Shown: positions 46,962-59,038, numbered from the stretch's first letter. The stretch: DNA of 64,000 nt from Macrotrachela quadricornifera (GCA_022393335.1 JAJEKB010021002.1:1008739-1072738), one strand, 5' to 3'. Notes: generated by a model from the sequence alone, not told the origin. A program made the numbers and translations.

Positions 46962-48748
46962 AAGCCATTTCATCTGTCATTAAACCATCTATAATAAACA
47001 TTTCTGGTTTCTTTTTCAAAGCGATCCTTTATTTCAATTTTTTTTATTTAGTTCAAAATAAACTTTGTCTATCTCAAAGCTAAAGGTTTGAGGTTATTTT
47101 ATAGAATATAAGACAGATGATAATCATTTATTCTTGATTATTAACTGATAAAATAAAATGAAAAGATATTCTAATAAGACTCATTTTTGCCTTATTGATC
47201 CTATAGAAGAAAAGAAAAAGTAGAAGTCAGTTTTTTCAAGCATTCAACAAACATACGTTGGCGACAGAAAGAGAGGAATCCATCAGATTATCATCATTCA
47301 CAGCAATGTTATTTGACAAATCTCATTCATTGGTCATGCCATCTATTACTAGTAATCATCGTTGTCCTCGACGACGAGTGAATGGCACTCGGCGTAAGGA
47401 ACGAGAAGGTATTTATGGCCATCCTCAAATAAATTTTTTTTGCATGACATGATCAGTTTCGCTATTATCTTCATTCGCAGACCATTCAACTGATTATTTC
47501 TAATCAATAGATTGAAAAAAGACTTGTGGATTCGATTAATTACCTTACCGGCTGACTGATTGTTCTCGACTAGGCTGTTTCGAAGGAAAAATGACCTAAA
47601 GTTAGAAGTTTTTATCAGTTAACTGCGGTTATGCAGATGTTATTTTTCGCGAAGCAAAAAGTGTTGCTATAACTCTTAGTCATTTCGCCGCCAAAGGCAG
47701 TCACACTAACGACGACTGCTCACAAATAAAGATGTTCAAAAGGTAGGAGGCAGTAAAGTATGCCATGAAAACAAGAAGATCAGAGTTATTTTCAAGGCGA
47801 GTATGCCCATGCGGCTACTTCTTAATAGAGCTCGTCAAGTTACATAAGATACACTGATGAACTGCTTAAACACGGATGAATGTTTGTTGAAAAAATTCGA
47901 ATGTGACGCTAACTTCACTGATGTACTAGTCAACCAACTAAAATTAAAATGAATTTTATTGATTTGAAAGGAATGAACAATATTTTCATTGATTTTAGAT
48001 ATCTTCCTCTTTAGTTAATTTACTCATTTATAAACAGATTTATTTTTGATAAAATTTTTGATTATGATAGATTTTGACATTCTCTACTAAATTACACGGA
48101 CAAGCTTTGCTCGTTTTCTGATCAAAAAATTTTAAAAAAGCTCGTTTGTCGTTAAAAGTCGTATTTAACTTAAATTTTGTACAAATATCGAAATTAGGGA
48201 AAGTGTTTCTGGTAATGACAGATGGAGTAGATGATCGTAGACTGCTAATTTATCCGGGAAAATATTAAAGAAGAAAAGTCGTTTACATATCATTTGAAAG
48301 AGCAGAATCCAAAGATTATACGTATACAAAAATATTTTGGTTCGACCTGAGTATATAAAAATTAGATAGTGAAATATATCTCCAATCATATTCTAATAAA
48401 ATAGTTTCTTTTTATTAAAAAAATATACAAATATTCGAAGTTTAGTTTTTGTTGAAATCATTCCTATAAAATGATGTGTACTGTTTCAATGTAAATTTTG
48501 TTGAAACATGCCAATCATTTTTTTTTCTTGTTTTTTTTCCAACAACTATATGATTCATTATTCGTGTATATTTTTCGTAATAAATAAAGAAAAAGTAATA
48601 CTAAATGAATCATTCAAAACATTTGATAAACGAAAACGAAAGAAAAAGGTGAGAGACATCATTATTAGATCAACAAAAGGCATGTTTTAATAAAACACAT
48701 TTATATATTTTATTCTTTTTTTCATATGATAGTTATTCTTAAATAAAC
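46962..48748. other. Intergenic, no gene recognised
   Basis: Short frames (64 codons at 47258; 60 at 48508) have no recognisable content. The A/T-rich runs before 48749 probably include the F-box gene promoter. Confidence 0.4.
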
Positions 48749-51213
48749 ATGAATATAAATAAACGGCAATTAGTTTTGGATAAATTACCCAATGAAAATC
48801 TAAAGAAATTACGAAGTAAGTTTTACATTTAAAATCGATACTGTATATTCTTACTATTTATTTATAGCGTCACTAACAGCACGGTATGATAATCGTAGAT
48901 GACGTTAGCAGTCGATTGAAGTGATTCCAGCAGCGATTCACTCAGCAATATATTCCAAATTGAACTTGATGAGTTCTATACGATGGTAAAAATAGAATTT
49001 CCACGAATCAAACTATGATTTCAAAAATTCTAAAATATTGGTATTTTCCTACTGAAGTTCTAGCAGCCGATTCGAATAATTCCAGCTGTTATAATGCTTG
49101 TCTTAACTACAAATCGATGAGTTCTATCTTGAGGGTGTACTCAGATTTTTGTTAATACAAAAATTAATTTTTGGTTGAAAGATATCGCTAGTAGGTACCT
49201 GAAAAATTATAATTTAAGCTACCGAAAGTTTAAGCATACTATTGGATAGAGCTCGTCGAATTGTAATTGGAACATGTCTCTGAGAAAATTGCTGCTGGAA
49301 TTACTTGAATCGGCTGCTAGAACCTCAATAGGAAAATACCAATATTTTGAAATCATAGTTTGACCTATGGAAAATCTAGTTGTACCATCGGATAGAACTC
49401 ATCGAATTCAACTTGGAACAAGCATTGAAACATCTTCCTGAGTGAATCGCTGCTGAAATTACTCAAATCAGCTACTAACTTCGCCCACGTGTATAATAAT
49501 AAATAATTAATAACAAAAAACCTATTTGATGATCTTCTTTTTGTCTTATATAATAGTTCATCAATAACTTGTATCGAACATTTATCAAATGAAGTTTTGT
49601 ACGAAATTTTTGATTATCTTAATGGCTATGATATTTATATTAGTTTTTCTAATCTTAATACTCGTTTTCAACATCTTATTAATTGTCCACTACTCCCATT
49701 AAAGATAGATGTTTGTCCAAAATCCCAAATTCGAATTGAATATCTTTGTAAAACTGTTGTTATTCCAAATGCAAATCATATTCGTTCTATTCATATAAAT
49801 AATAAATTGTTCGTCAATGAATTTTTAATTGAATGTATTATTGATTCATCATTTAATCGTCTTGAATCAATTATATTTAATGAAATATCAAATGATAAAT
49901 TTCAATTAATTCTTCAACATTTGCAAATATTACCACGTCTATTTTCATTAACTATTTATTTTAAAAAAACTGATTCATATAATTTAAATGATATATATCC
50001 TGAAATTTTTCGTTTGTTATATTTAAAATATTGTAAATTATCATTAATAAATAATAATGAATTTGATAATATGATTCCATCACTTGTCAATAATCAATTT
50101 AGTTCAATTGAATATTTAGTTATTAATCATAGTTGTAATCTTAATCAACTTATATCTATTCTTCAATATACACCTCAACTTCATCGTTTACATTGTCAAC
50201 ATTTAAATCATATAAATAATAATACAAGTGAAAATGAAAGAAAATTAAATTTATCTAATTTATCATATATTTATATTGTATATTGTGATTTATGGTTTAT
50301 TGAATTTGAATTATTTATTAAAAAAATTTCATCTCAATTAAAAGTCTTACGTATTAATACATATTGGAATATAGATTATCTTGATGCTAATCGATGGGAA
50401 AAATTAATTTTAGAAAATATGTCTTATTTATATAGATTTGATTTAAATCATTATCATAAAATAACATTTAATGATAATGAATGGAAACATTTTATTTATT
50501 TAATTAAGAAATTTATTTCAACATTTTCAATTGAACGAAAATGGATATTTGAATTTGAAATTATACGTACAGCATTTATTATTAAAATTTATTCACATAA
50601 ACGAATTTTTAATTCTTATAAATATATTAAAAATTCTCATTCTATAATTGAACTTACTATTGGAGATACTTGTTCTGCTTCATGGTATAATTCAATTATA
50701 AATAAAATCAAATTCATTTTTTCAATTATTCATTTTAATTCTTTACATATTAATTGTAATGAAATGTTTACAAGTACTTTTATTAAACTTATTTTATTAT
50801 TATCAAATCTTAATTCAATTAAACTTTCAACATTTCCATTTCGATATTTAAATTGTTTATCACAAGAAGATAAATTAAATCTTATTTTAATATCATTTAA
50901 TAAAAAAATTCTAAACTTAACTTTTCAACGTATGAATGATTTTGAACAAATTCAATTTATACTTCTTTTTTCTTTTCATATTAAATATCTAGATATACAT
51001 TGTACAAAATATACAAATATTGATATACTTATACGATTTATTTTACAAAAAACATTTACACTTATTCCACATCTTACTTCATTATATTTATATATTCCAA
51101 ATGCAAACGAACAATTAATATATAAATTACAAAAAATTATTTATCATGAAAAATTATTATTTAATTATACAATTCAACGTCATGGGGATAATATTCATTT
51201 ATATTGGAAATAA
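48749..51213 (+). CDS. F-box protein, AT-rich, with microexon
   Basis: The main exon 49557-51213 contains an F-box at its start (CIEHLSNEVLYEIFDYLNGY, then DIYISFSNLNTRFQHLI). About 480 residues follow, rich in Leu, Ile, Asn and Tyr, in the spacing of degenerate LRR-like strands usual for rotifer F-box proteins. Two short upstream exons fit in phase: 48749-48815 (ATG, 22 codons plus one base) and a 16-nt microexon 48868-48883, both with GT donors and TAG acceptors. The product would be 579 residues. If these exons are not used, the ATG at 49597 would cut into the F-box, which argues for the upstream start. The protein should bind Skp1 and bring substrates to an SCF ubiquitin ligase; the substrate is unknown. 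Codon use is extremely AT-rich compared with neighbours. AATAAA at 51238. Confidence 0.75.
48893..49492. mobile_element. Foldback element inside the F-box gene intron
   Basis: The left arm, about 48898-49110, is the reverse complement of about 49275-49490. Landmarks include AGCAGCGATTCACTCAG, GATGAGTTCTAT, TCAAACTATGATTTCAAAA and GCAGCCGATTC. Within each arm the 'gattccagcag...gagttctat' module occurs twice, so the element is an inverted pair of direct duplications. It fills almost all of the 673-nt intron, leaving only short flanks next to the splice sites. Confidence 0.8.
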
Positions 51214-52119
51214 TCATTATTATTGTTCAGAAAAAAAAATAAATGTCAAAAATTCGGATGAAAATTCGAGTGTTATATGTATTTCAAAAAGTAAAAAGAA
51301 TTGACGAAAAATTCATTTTGATTGAACTGTCGAAAATACTAGTTGTTGAGAATCTATGATCAGTATTTTGTCCTTATCTCGTTAAACGATTATCCATTTG
51401 AGTTCTAAGACATTTTATCACTAAATTGTAAAAATAAAAAACCTGACCAACCAAATTAGCATGAACAACAGTGTACTCAACATCCAGAGTGATATAATAC
51501 TTTAGATATCATACAAATCGAGTTCAGATCCGTGATCAGATTAGAAAATTGGGTAGGAAGAGTTATTTCATAATGGATTTGGAATTGTATTTACCGAGAT
51601 TATGATCATCATAGAAAACCTTATGGATATATGAGAGATAGAGATATCAGTATTTTCGTAATAATTCACCAATATTAATAACTATCGAATTAGCAGTTCT
51701 AATTTATCAAAGACTTATTAAAATTTTGAAAGAAAATTGAAACTAATAATTTTAATTGAAAATAGTTAATATGATTGATTAAAGTAGAAAAATTCAAACT
51801 TGTATACGCTTATTGAATATTCATACTGTATTGTAAAACAAAAAATATCTTATTCTCTTTTTTCGAGTCAATTGGAAATCATACGTTTTCAATACATATG
51901 AAATATTCTTACGAATGATTTTCTATTTATCTACAGAGAAAATAATTTTAAAAAACAAAAGAAAAGAATTATACTGATGTCGCCTACCCAAATACTATGG
52001 ACTAATCTCGAAAAACTAATAATCTCTTTCTCTTCTTTCATTTTCTAAGCTAGTCACGTCTATGCATGTTATTATACCAAAAGCAATCTAAAAAATGTGG
52101 ATTTTCAATATAATTTTAG
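51214..52119. other. Intergenic, no gene recognised
   Basis: AT-rich; no supported coding region apart from the F-box poly(A) signal at 51238. Confidence 0.4.
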
Positions 52120-52124
52120 GGTTC

Positions 52125-52655
52125 GAGATTTGGATCTTGATCCTCTGCTTGAACTATAATATTAATTATTGCAATGAAGTGCCAAAATACATTTATCAAG
52201 CTTCACAGAATACAGTTGGGGAAAGAAAAAGTATGATTATGCTAGTAGTTTGTCTGCTATTGTAAGAACAAAGCATGATATTGTTCAGACAATATGATAG
52301 AAAGATCCACTAAACTCCTTGATCAACATGAACAGTACAGTTCTTGTTTTTTCAATATTGAAGAAACATCATTCTAAAACCTAATTAGTCGAGATGAGAG
52401 TTCCTAAATAATTAAAATCTAGGAAACGTTTTGTTCAATATTGGAAGAACAAATCATACTGTTCTTTGTGTCAATAATGGGTTTAGTAGTTGTCTTTCTC
52501 TAAGATGGGGCCAGCACCATGCTTTGTTCTTACAATAATTTTATTGCAACAAACAAAATCATAGTTCAAGAGAAGAATTAAAACACAAAGTCAGGAAGTA
52601 AAATCCGAAATCTCAAATCTTGAAATATAAGTATTTTGGCATTGCAATAAATCTG
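52125..52655. mobile_element. Foldback element, about 530 bp
   Basis: ATTGTAAGAACAAAGCATG at about 52258 is mirrored by CATGCTTTGTTCTTACAAT at about 52520. TTCAATATTGAAGAA mirrors TTCAATATTGGAAGAA. Weaker arms extend outward: CGAGATTTGG..TTGAACTATA at about 52130 against CTTGAACTATG and GAGATTTCGGATT (minus) near 52560-52615. TTGCAATGAAGTGCCAAAATAC near 52173 is matched by the complement of GTATTTTGGCATTGCAATAA at 52641. The outer arms are more diverged than the inner ones. Confidence 0.65.
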
Positions 52656-53279
52656 GTTCAGATTTGTGCTGCCAACATGTCGATTTTGTTCGGTCTGTAA
52701 TCTAGCCTAGCATCGTTCGTGTTACTTGCAGGTTACATCAGTTACACTGATCTTTCTGTTGTTTTAGATTAGTTAAATTCTATAACTTAACTATGCAGAG
52801 TTCTTAAAACTACCAATTTCGTTGTTTAATTTAAGTAAAACTTTTAAAAAGACTAATATGAGTAACATTTGATGGTGCATTGTTTTTCCGTGCTTTTCTC
52901 ATAGCAACCAGCACAACGCCTTCGGGTATTGTGCGAGATCCTTCCTTTTTTTCGCGTTTGTGGTCAGAGAGTTTGCACTTTGGATAATTTGCTGATGGTT
53001 ATCTTGGACAAAGTTTCAGTTTCGCAAATGATGCACCGAGGAGTAAAGATACCACAAGACTTTCACGAAACTACAGAATGGTCAAAACTAGTATGTGATG
53101 CACAGATTTAACAAACAGAAAAGAAAAAAACAACGAGGCAGCACACAATGAAAAGATCAACGAACGTACACGAAAAATGAATCTATAAGAGTCATTCTGT
53201 ATTAAAACTGAATCGGGTTGAATGTGTTAAACATTTATTATTTTATTATGATTTTATATCGATAGAAAAAATTGCATTG
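52656..53279. other. Intergenic upstream of GPCR 2 stop
   Basis: A 60-codon frame at 52929 has no recognisable content. The reverse complement of AATAAA at 53234-53239 lies about 40 nt past the GPCR stop codon on the minus strand and is its likely poly(A) signal. Confidence 0.4.
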
Positions 53280-54308
53280 TCATTTAGTAGCAGTGACCTG
53301 TACAGTTGAACGGCCGCCTCTTAAACGTCTCATTGTAATTGATTCAGGAGCGACATTGCGTTCTTGCCGTTGAATCCATTTGAATTTACTCTTGATTTTG
53401 TTTTTCAATTCAGGCAAAGTTCCAGCACACACAAAGGGTAAAAGAAATACCGAATAATACGAGATAAATACAATCGTTACTTGAAACTCGGTATTGATAT
53501 TAAGCGATATATTACACAGTTGAGCTAAGACCAAAAACATGCTGGGCACATAAAAGACGAGAAAAAGAGAAGTGATGGATAAAAGTTGAATGGTCATTTT
53601 TCGATGTTTTCGCCATTGTATTGGTTGACCAATGCGATGTTTTTGCCAGAGAATGCGTAAAAGAAGAGCAAGACTGAATAAGCCAATGATTAGAGTAGGT
53701 ACAACTCCATGAGCAGCAAGCTCCCATGTGGCAACTATTGGAATATTTAAAGCACAAGGAAAACTGCCACAATTGACAAGTGTGTAGTCAAACGTGTTGT
53801 CACATGAAGGAGAGAATACGATCATTAAATAATAAAGCAAGCAATATAAAACCAGTGTACTGAGAGGAACATAATGAATGAGAATATGTCGCTTTCTGGT
53901 TGATATTAATCGATCATGAAAAATAAGAATGTGTCTCTCGATCGAAGCCCAAGCTACGAATATTGCAATCATGGTATAGAAACCAAAATCGATGAATATC
54001 CAAATGCGACAGAAGATAGGTGTTGTTTGTAAAGCAATATTGAATCGGTAAAAATAGAGAATCCATGGTATGTCGACTAGTTGATAGACAAGGCCGGCGC
54101 AGAGAAGAACAATTACAACATGATTATGAAGAGCACGACGTAGAACTCGTTCAAAGAGAAGATGATAGAGAACAAAAAGAGAACAGACGGTAGAAAAAAT
54201 GTCAGATATAAGAAAAAGCCAAAAGCGAAGTGAATAAGGAATCCAAATTTCAACAGACATGGATTCTGTTGATGTATCATCATTGGTAATGTTATTTGGA
54301 CTTGCCAT
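53280..54308 (-). CDS. Seven-transmembrane receptor, rotifer type
   Basis: The intronless frame encodes 342 residues from the Met in MASPNNITN. I prefer that start over the one 28 codons upstream (54392), because the extra residues look like translated 5' leader and the hydrophobic extension would put an unneeded segment before a glycosylated N-terminus. Seven hydrophobic helices are clear. TM1-2 flank a basic loop (ERVLRRALHNH), and the end of TM3 carries ERH in place of DRY (WASIERHILIF). TM5-TM6 flank a basic loop (WRKHRKMTIQ). A cytosolic tail is rich in Lys/Arg and Ser/Thr. An extracellular Cys before TM3 (IFCRIW) could pair with those in loop 2 (PSC..NCGSFPC). The ligand is unknown. It is not closely similar to the receptor at 23360. 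Confidence 0.85.
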   Translation of the reverse strand: MASPNNITNDDTSTESMSVEIWIPYSLRFWLFLISDIFSTVCSLFVLYHLLFERVLRRALHNHVVIVLLCAGLVYQLVDIPWILYFYRFNIALQTTPIFCRIWIFIDFGFYTMIAIFVAWASIERHILIFHDRLISTRKRHILIHYVPLSTLVLYCLLYYLMIVFSPSCDNTFDYTLVNCGSFPCALNIPIVATWELAAHGVVPTLIIGLFSLALLLRILWQKHRIGQPIQWRKHRKMTIQLLSITSLFLVFYVPSMFLVLAQLCNISLNINTEFQVTIVFISYYSVFLLPFVCAGTLPELKNKIKSKFKWIQRQERNVAPESITMRRLRGGRSTVQVTATK

Positions 54309-54392
54309 TTTCTGAAGAATGACGCACGGAAATGAAATGATGTATCTACAAAGAAGTTGACGGTTAAGGATGAACGAAACCGAGAGATGCAC

Positions 54393-55111
54393 TGATTTAA
54401 CAAGAGTTGATCTTATTAATTTTTTAAAAAAGGTTTCTTCGAGTACTAATCAAGTCAGAAAGGGCAAAACTACAAATTTTCGAACTAGTATATCATTGTT
54501 GAAAATATCTTGATTGAAACTTCTACGCATGAATGTAGTCCGAAAGGAATCTCAAATATGTGAGAAAGTTTCTGATGTGAAGTTTTTTTGATGACAAAGT
54601 CAGTATATTTATATGTATGTGAAAGAAAATGAGAAATTGCTTCTTTTCTTCTCTCTTTCTCCTCTAAGCTTTTCTATCTAAGATGATGCAGCGATAATCG
54701 CTTCACAAAGAAGCAAATCGAGTTGAATAATATGCAATTAATTTAGAGGAAATGACGATTAGAAATCCGCTTGTCTACATTAATTTAAAATATCAGGCTT
54801 TCATCATTATAAAAATATGTTAAGATCACCCTATAGGGTATTTCCTCATTTGAGAGGTTTTACACATTACAGAGATTGATTAAAAAAAGGAAGCCTGTGA
54901 TTCTAGAAAATCTAATCAAAATTATCTTTTATATTCTTGATAATATGAGTGTTAATGTATCTTTACTTCAAAAAAATAAAGATAGAGAAATTCGTTGTTT
55001 CCAAAAAACAAAGAAAACATAGCAAAATGTACATCATCTTCCCCTGATAGGTTATGCTTTACCTCAAACATGTTTTTTTTTAAAAATATCCAGTTAGGGT
55101 AATTTTGCAGG
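54393..55111. other. Intergenic, GPCR 2 promoter side
   Basis: No gene seen. A possible upstream acceptor (TTTTGCAG) ends at 55110, immediately before the ATG of the small gene, so an unseen 5' exon of that gene may lie here. Confidence 0.35.
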
Positions 55112-55406
55112 ATGAATCAAGGTTGGCGACCAAAGTGGGGATGTCTTTTTGGAGCTTTTTTACTTGGATATATTTTTCTGAAATATTATGTGTCAAATAC
55201 ATCTTAATTTGATATCATGTCAACTAAAATAAAATCTCTAGAGTCGTCAAGGACTTTATGATAAACCTAAAACCAAAATGTTTCTTGATTATTCACAAAA
55301 GGTTTGCTCACCATTCACAAGTAATGTTCGTCGAAAGACTCGTTCAGCTCTTTCTTGTAGAAATTATGTTTCTGAATTATCATCAAGCTGTTCATTTATA
55401 AAATAA
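55112..55406 (+). CDS. Candidate small single-pass membrane protein
   Basis: Two exons, 55112-55189 and 55242-55406, are separated by a 52-nt GT-AG intron, the typical size here, in phase 0. They give an 80-residue product. The N-terminal exon encodes NQGWRPKWGCLFGAFLLGYI, a tryptophan-rich start leading into one membrane segment of about 17 residues. The second exon encodes a basic, Ser/Cys-containing tail (KPKTKMFLDYSQK, RRKTRSALSCRNY). No family is recognised; the shape is that of a small mitochondrial or ER membrane protein. Support comes from intron size, frame agreement and a sensible topology. It is too short to be certain. Confidence 0.45.
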
Positions 55407-55737
55407 AAAAAAATCGAAGTCCAGTTCAAGTTTCTCAATCTCAAATGTCTCTGATCTGACTTTATAAAAAAAAATGTTTCTTATAAGAAAATGATCCTTT
55501 GTGTAAAAATTGAGCTTCCAAAAATTTTAAAAACTAAAAACAGATTCGAGTTTCTCGATCTCGATTATCCTTCAGTCAATCCTTATAAAAAAAAGAAATT
55601 CCTTTTATGTCTTCATCTAATTCTTCGATGAATCAGTGAGATGCTAACACACAAGCAATCAGATAATTTATGTTTACTGAACTCTTCTCTACGAGAAAGA
55701 GAATAAAATATCAAAAGAACATTTATTTCTATGTTAC
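55407..55737. other. Short region between small gene and transposase pseudogene
   Basis: Contains repeated TTTATAAAAAAAA and 'gag/cag TTTCTCGATCTC' phrases (about 55430, 55460, 55545, 55585), suggesting a small tandem duplication of about 110-120 nt. The exons of the minus-strand transposase may extend into it, but I cannot follow them. Confidence 0.35.
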
Positions 55738-56993
55738 CTCTTTCCAGTGCTTTTGAATATCCACAATAGCTTACTGAGCACCATTCATGATGTGAATCTT
55801 CGTTCGTCGAAGCCTTGAATAAAATATCTTTTTTTTAATTTATTGTATACTATCAAATTGCCCATACTGCACGAATCATTTCGTTTTGATTTGTTTTATT
55901 TCCCACAATTGCTTGACGATAATATTGTTTGAAATTGATCATCATTTCTAGAAGAAAATCGGGAGATGGATAGAATGAAAGCAAAGATTACTAACATTTG
56001 ATCATTCAACTTTTTCCGACAATACCAAGCTTCCCATCAATCGTCGTTTTTTTTTCAAATCTTCCTCCATGTTTTGTGAGACGTGTAACATTTTTTTCGA
56101 AAAATGATTTATATCTTCTAATTTGTTGATTAATACATTTTTATAAGGAAAGTTAGTAATAAGTTTCGAAAAAAACTTTGGCATCGCCATCTCCAATGTA
56201 ACTACAACAGAGTGATGTAAGAAAAAAGTATACTATAATTGCATTTACTGTGTATACTGAATATTATACATTCTTTCTGATCTTGAAAATATACGATATA
56301 TTCTTTCCGCTTCCATAGAACCTAGAAAACAAATACTTATAGTAAAAATTTTAGAATGAAGCAGTACCTGACAAGCCAAAATGATTCATTTGACATTCAT
56401 GTTTGCTTTTTATTTCTCTAAATTTTTCTAGATCTGCATGCTTGATACTCAGTACACCAGAACAAACAGCACAGCTTTTTGACATCCTTTCTATATCTAA
56501 TATCTAAAATAATTAAATGATAATACAAAGAAATTATTTTATCGGATGCTTACTTTCGCATTGGAGCCGATAGACATTACTGCTACAACTTTATGTAAAC
56601 TGAAAAAAACACGTTTTCGCCAAATATCATCAACATGAGGTGATACGTTTAAAGCAGCACACAATTTTACGAGACTTTGATGCTCAATACCAGTAACGTT
56701 CACATCTAAATTTCAGATCAATGCATCTATTACTTTAGTATTGGGGGTAGCCTTACCAATCGCGCTTCGAACATTGGTATCTCTTCTAGGTATTTTGGGG
56801 CATTGTTTAGATTTATTGGTTTTAATTTCATACGAACAACAACCAGTAAATATCATTGAGCAATATAAGCCTTAAATATATATCATTATTGTTTTATTCG
56901 AAACAAGATAATATAAACATTATATTCTCTCTTTGTGACAGGCATACCACCATTCCATTTTAATTTGCATGAAACACAAATAGTTTTCTTCAT
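55738..56993 (-). pseudogene. Mutator-like transposase gene with one frameshift
   Basis: Spliced minus-strand exons can be followed at 56993-56919, 56870-56757, 56705-56554, 56503-56368, 56321-56249, 56201 to about 56020, then about 55943-55855 and about 55816-55738. The junctions between exons 2 and 6 agree in phase. Motifs follow the order of the eukaryotic Mutator-type family: CVSCKLKWNGG, NVRSAI, SKSCAVC, HECQMNHFGLSGSMEA, YIGDGDAKVF (a catalytic Asp region), LEDINHFSKKML, YYRQAI...AVWAI and STNEDSHHEWC. An A7 run at 56169-56175 shifts the frame within YIGDGDAKVF. One base fewer would restore it, so it is either a young pseudogene or an assembly error. Entry into exon 2 and the exit from exon 6 are uncertain. 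Confidence 0.65.
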
Positions 56994-58251
56994 TAATTCC
57001 AACAAAAATGAGTTGTGAATTATTTAATAATAATCATTGGCATCATCAATATTTGTATTCCATGCTCACCCAACTTTGATAGTTTTTCAGATGATGGACC
57101 AATAAATGGACATTTTCTATAGGTGAAATGTTTACCATCATTTGGTTGATCTGCATCAATAATAAGATCATTTTGCAGCTGATGTATCCTGTTTGAAACG
57201 TTGTAAGGAGTTTTTCGCGACTTGTCAATGTTTTAAACCAGCTGGAGCTTTTTTTCCTTTTTCTCGCAGATGTTGAACGAATCATTGAAGACGATGTAAA
57301 CGTAAAATAATTACGAAATCTAGAAAAAATCTGTGATATTCTACAACTGGCACAACATGAATAAGTTATTTGTTGTTGTTGGCATATTTTCAATTTTTTC
57401 AAATTTATCAAGGAAGCGATGTGAATCATTGATATCCAGATAATGCATTGTTACAAGAATATATGCGTCATCTGACTGGAAGGGGAGAAAACTTATACTT
57501 GAACAAGAAAAATGGTGTTAGCTTACTCTATTCCTTACGTATTTTGAAAAAGTCTAGCGAAATGTATCCGAAATTTGGCATTTTATTATAATTTTTAATA
57601 AATTTCAGCAAAAAAAGCATTCACAAAAACTTTTCGGTTTTCTCGAAACATGGTTTTTTACTAATAAACTTGAAAAAGTAAACTTTTGTCCGAACGAATT
57701 TTTTAAAATTGATCTGTAACCTGAGAAAAGTGACATTCACTGTCAAAAAGTCACTCTTTCTGTGCCTCCTTGCACATCGTGTGTACCAGTATGCCCATAA
57801 AAAATGAATGGAGAGTTTCAAAGTTCTGTTTAGACAAGAGTTGGATACAGAGATAAGTTTTAATATAAAACCAACCTGAGTTCGGTACCTTCAATTGCCA
57901 TCGGGTTACAACGGTTGTCCCGTAAGATAGTATATCGGCTGGAAACTTGGCACAGTATGATATATCGAGCTAAAAATTTTATCAGGAGCGTTTCTTATCT
58001 AGGGTACTTATCCCTAAAAAATTTCAGTTCATATGAACTATGTTAAGTGGTAAATCTTTTGTGAGGCGGCGTCCTTATCATTACAAATATAAAGACGGAA
58101 GACCGATTGACAAAAACTGAAAAGAGAACTATATCCAATTTTTCGAACTTATCTAATGATGACTATTTAAGCAATAGTAGAAACGATCGTCGTCAGGAGC
58201 TTGGAATCTTTTTATATACATACTCTCACCTACTGAAGAAAATAAAATTTA
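56994..58251. other. Flank of the Mutator-like gene
   Basis: The minus-strand frame at 57046-57429 lies upstream of the transposase and may contain decayed 5' exons (a Cys-containing RKCPFIGPSSEKLSKLGEHG stretch is readable in another frame). I could not build a model. No other feature supported. Confidence 0.35.
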
Positions 58252-59038
58252 ACGAGTGCGCCAGGTGAAATAAGCCTCTCAGTATTTTGACTATAACTTT
58301 TATTCTTTTTGATCTTCAAAGCTTATTGTTTTTCCAAAAGATGCGCCATCAAATTCTCTACAAAATCATAAGTAAGCTTATTTCTGTAGAAAGTTAAGAA
58401 AAGCAATTAAACGAAGATTATTCAAAACATAAAATGTACTCAACTTTCTAAGCTAGCAAATGTCTCGTGAATGGCTAGTGTTTATATTTCTTTTTCTGTC
58501 GTCAAGATCGTTTATTTTAAAAGCAAAGTATACCATAAGATGCAGCGTGGAAAGCTCAACAATCTACAAACTAAAGTTTATTTTAATTATATATTTTTTG
58601 TTTTCAAAGAAAAGCAAAACTCTGTGTCACTAATTTTCGTCATTATGAAAAACAATCGTACAGAATTTGGTTTTTTTTTTGAAAACAAAAACTACACAAG
58701 TGGAATAAACTTTAGTTTGTAGATTGTAGCGCTTTTCACGCTGCATCTTATGGTATACTTTGCTTTTAAAATAAGCGTACTAAATAACAAAAAAAATATA
58801 CATAAACATCGACCATTCATTGTGGGACATTTGCTAGCTTGGAAAGTTGAGTACATTTTATGTGTTGAATAATCTTCGTTTAATTGCTTTTCTTAACTTT
58901 CTACAGAAATAAGCTTACTTATGGTTTTGTAGAGAATTTGATGGCGCATCTTTTGGAAAAACAATAAGCTTTGAAGATCAAAAAGAATAAAAGTTATAGT
59001 CAAAATACTGAGAGGCTCATTTCACCTGGCGTACCCGT
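58252..59038. mobile_element. Foldback DNA transposon, 787 bp, TA-flanked
   Basis: The element starts ACGAGTGCGCCAGGTGAAA and ends TTTCACCTGGCGTACCCGT, with TA on both sides (58250-58251, 59039-59040). The arms are about 335 nt each (58252-58587 and 58704-59038) and nearly identical, apart from small indels. The loop of about 115 nt contains another inverted pair (TTTTTGTTTTCAAA and TTTGAAAACAAAAA). TA flanks suggest a Tc1/mariner-type or similar enzyme mobilised it in trans. The 83-codon ORF inside is an accident of the arms. Confidence 0.85.

Noticed and set aside
54309..54392. Upstream Met as start of GPCR 2
   Set aside because: The extra 28 residues are hydrophobic and basic, unlike a receptor N-terminus; the downstream Met begins a typical NIT-containing N-terminal tail.
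58471..58722. 83-codon ORF
   Set aside because: It lies within the arm and loop of the foldback element and has no protein-like features.
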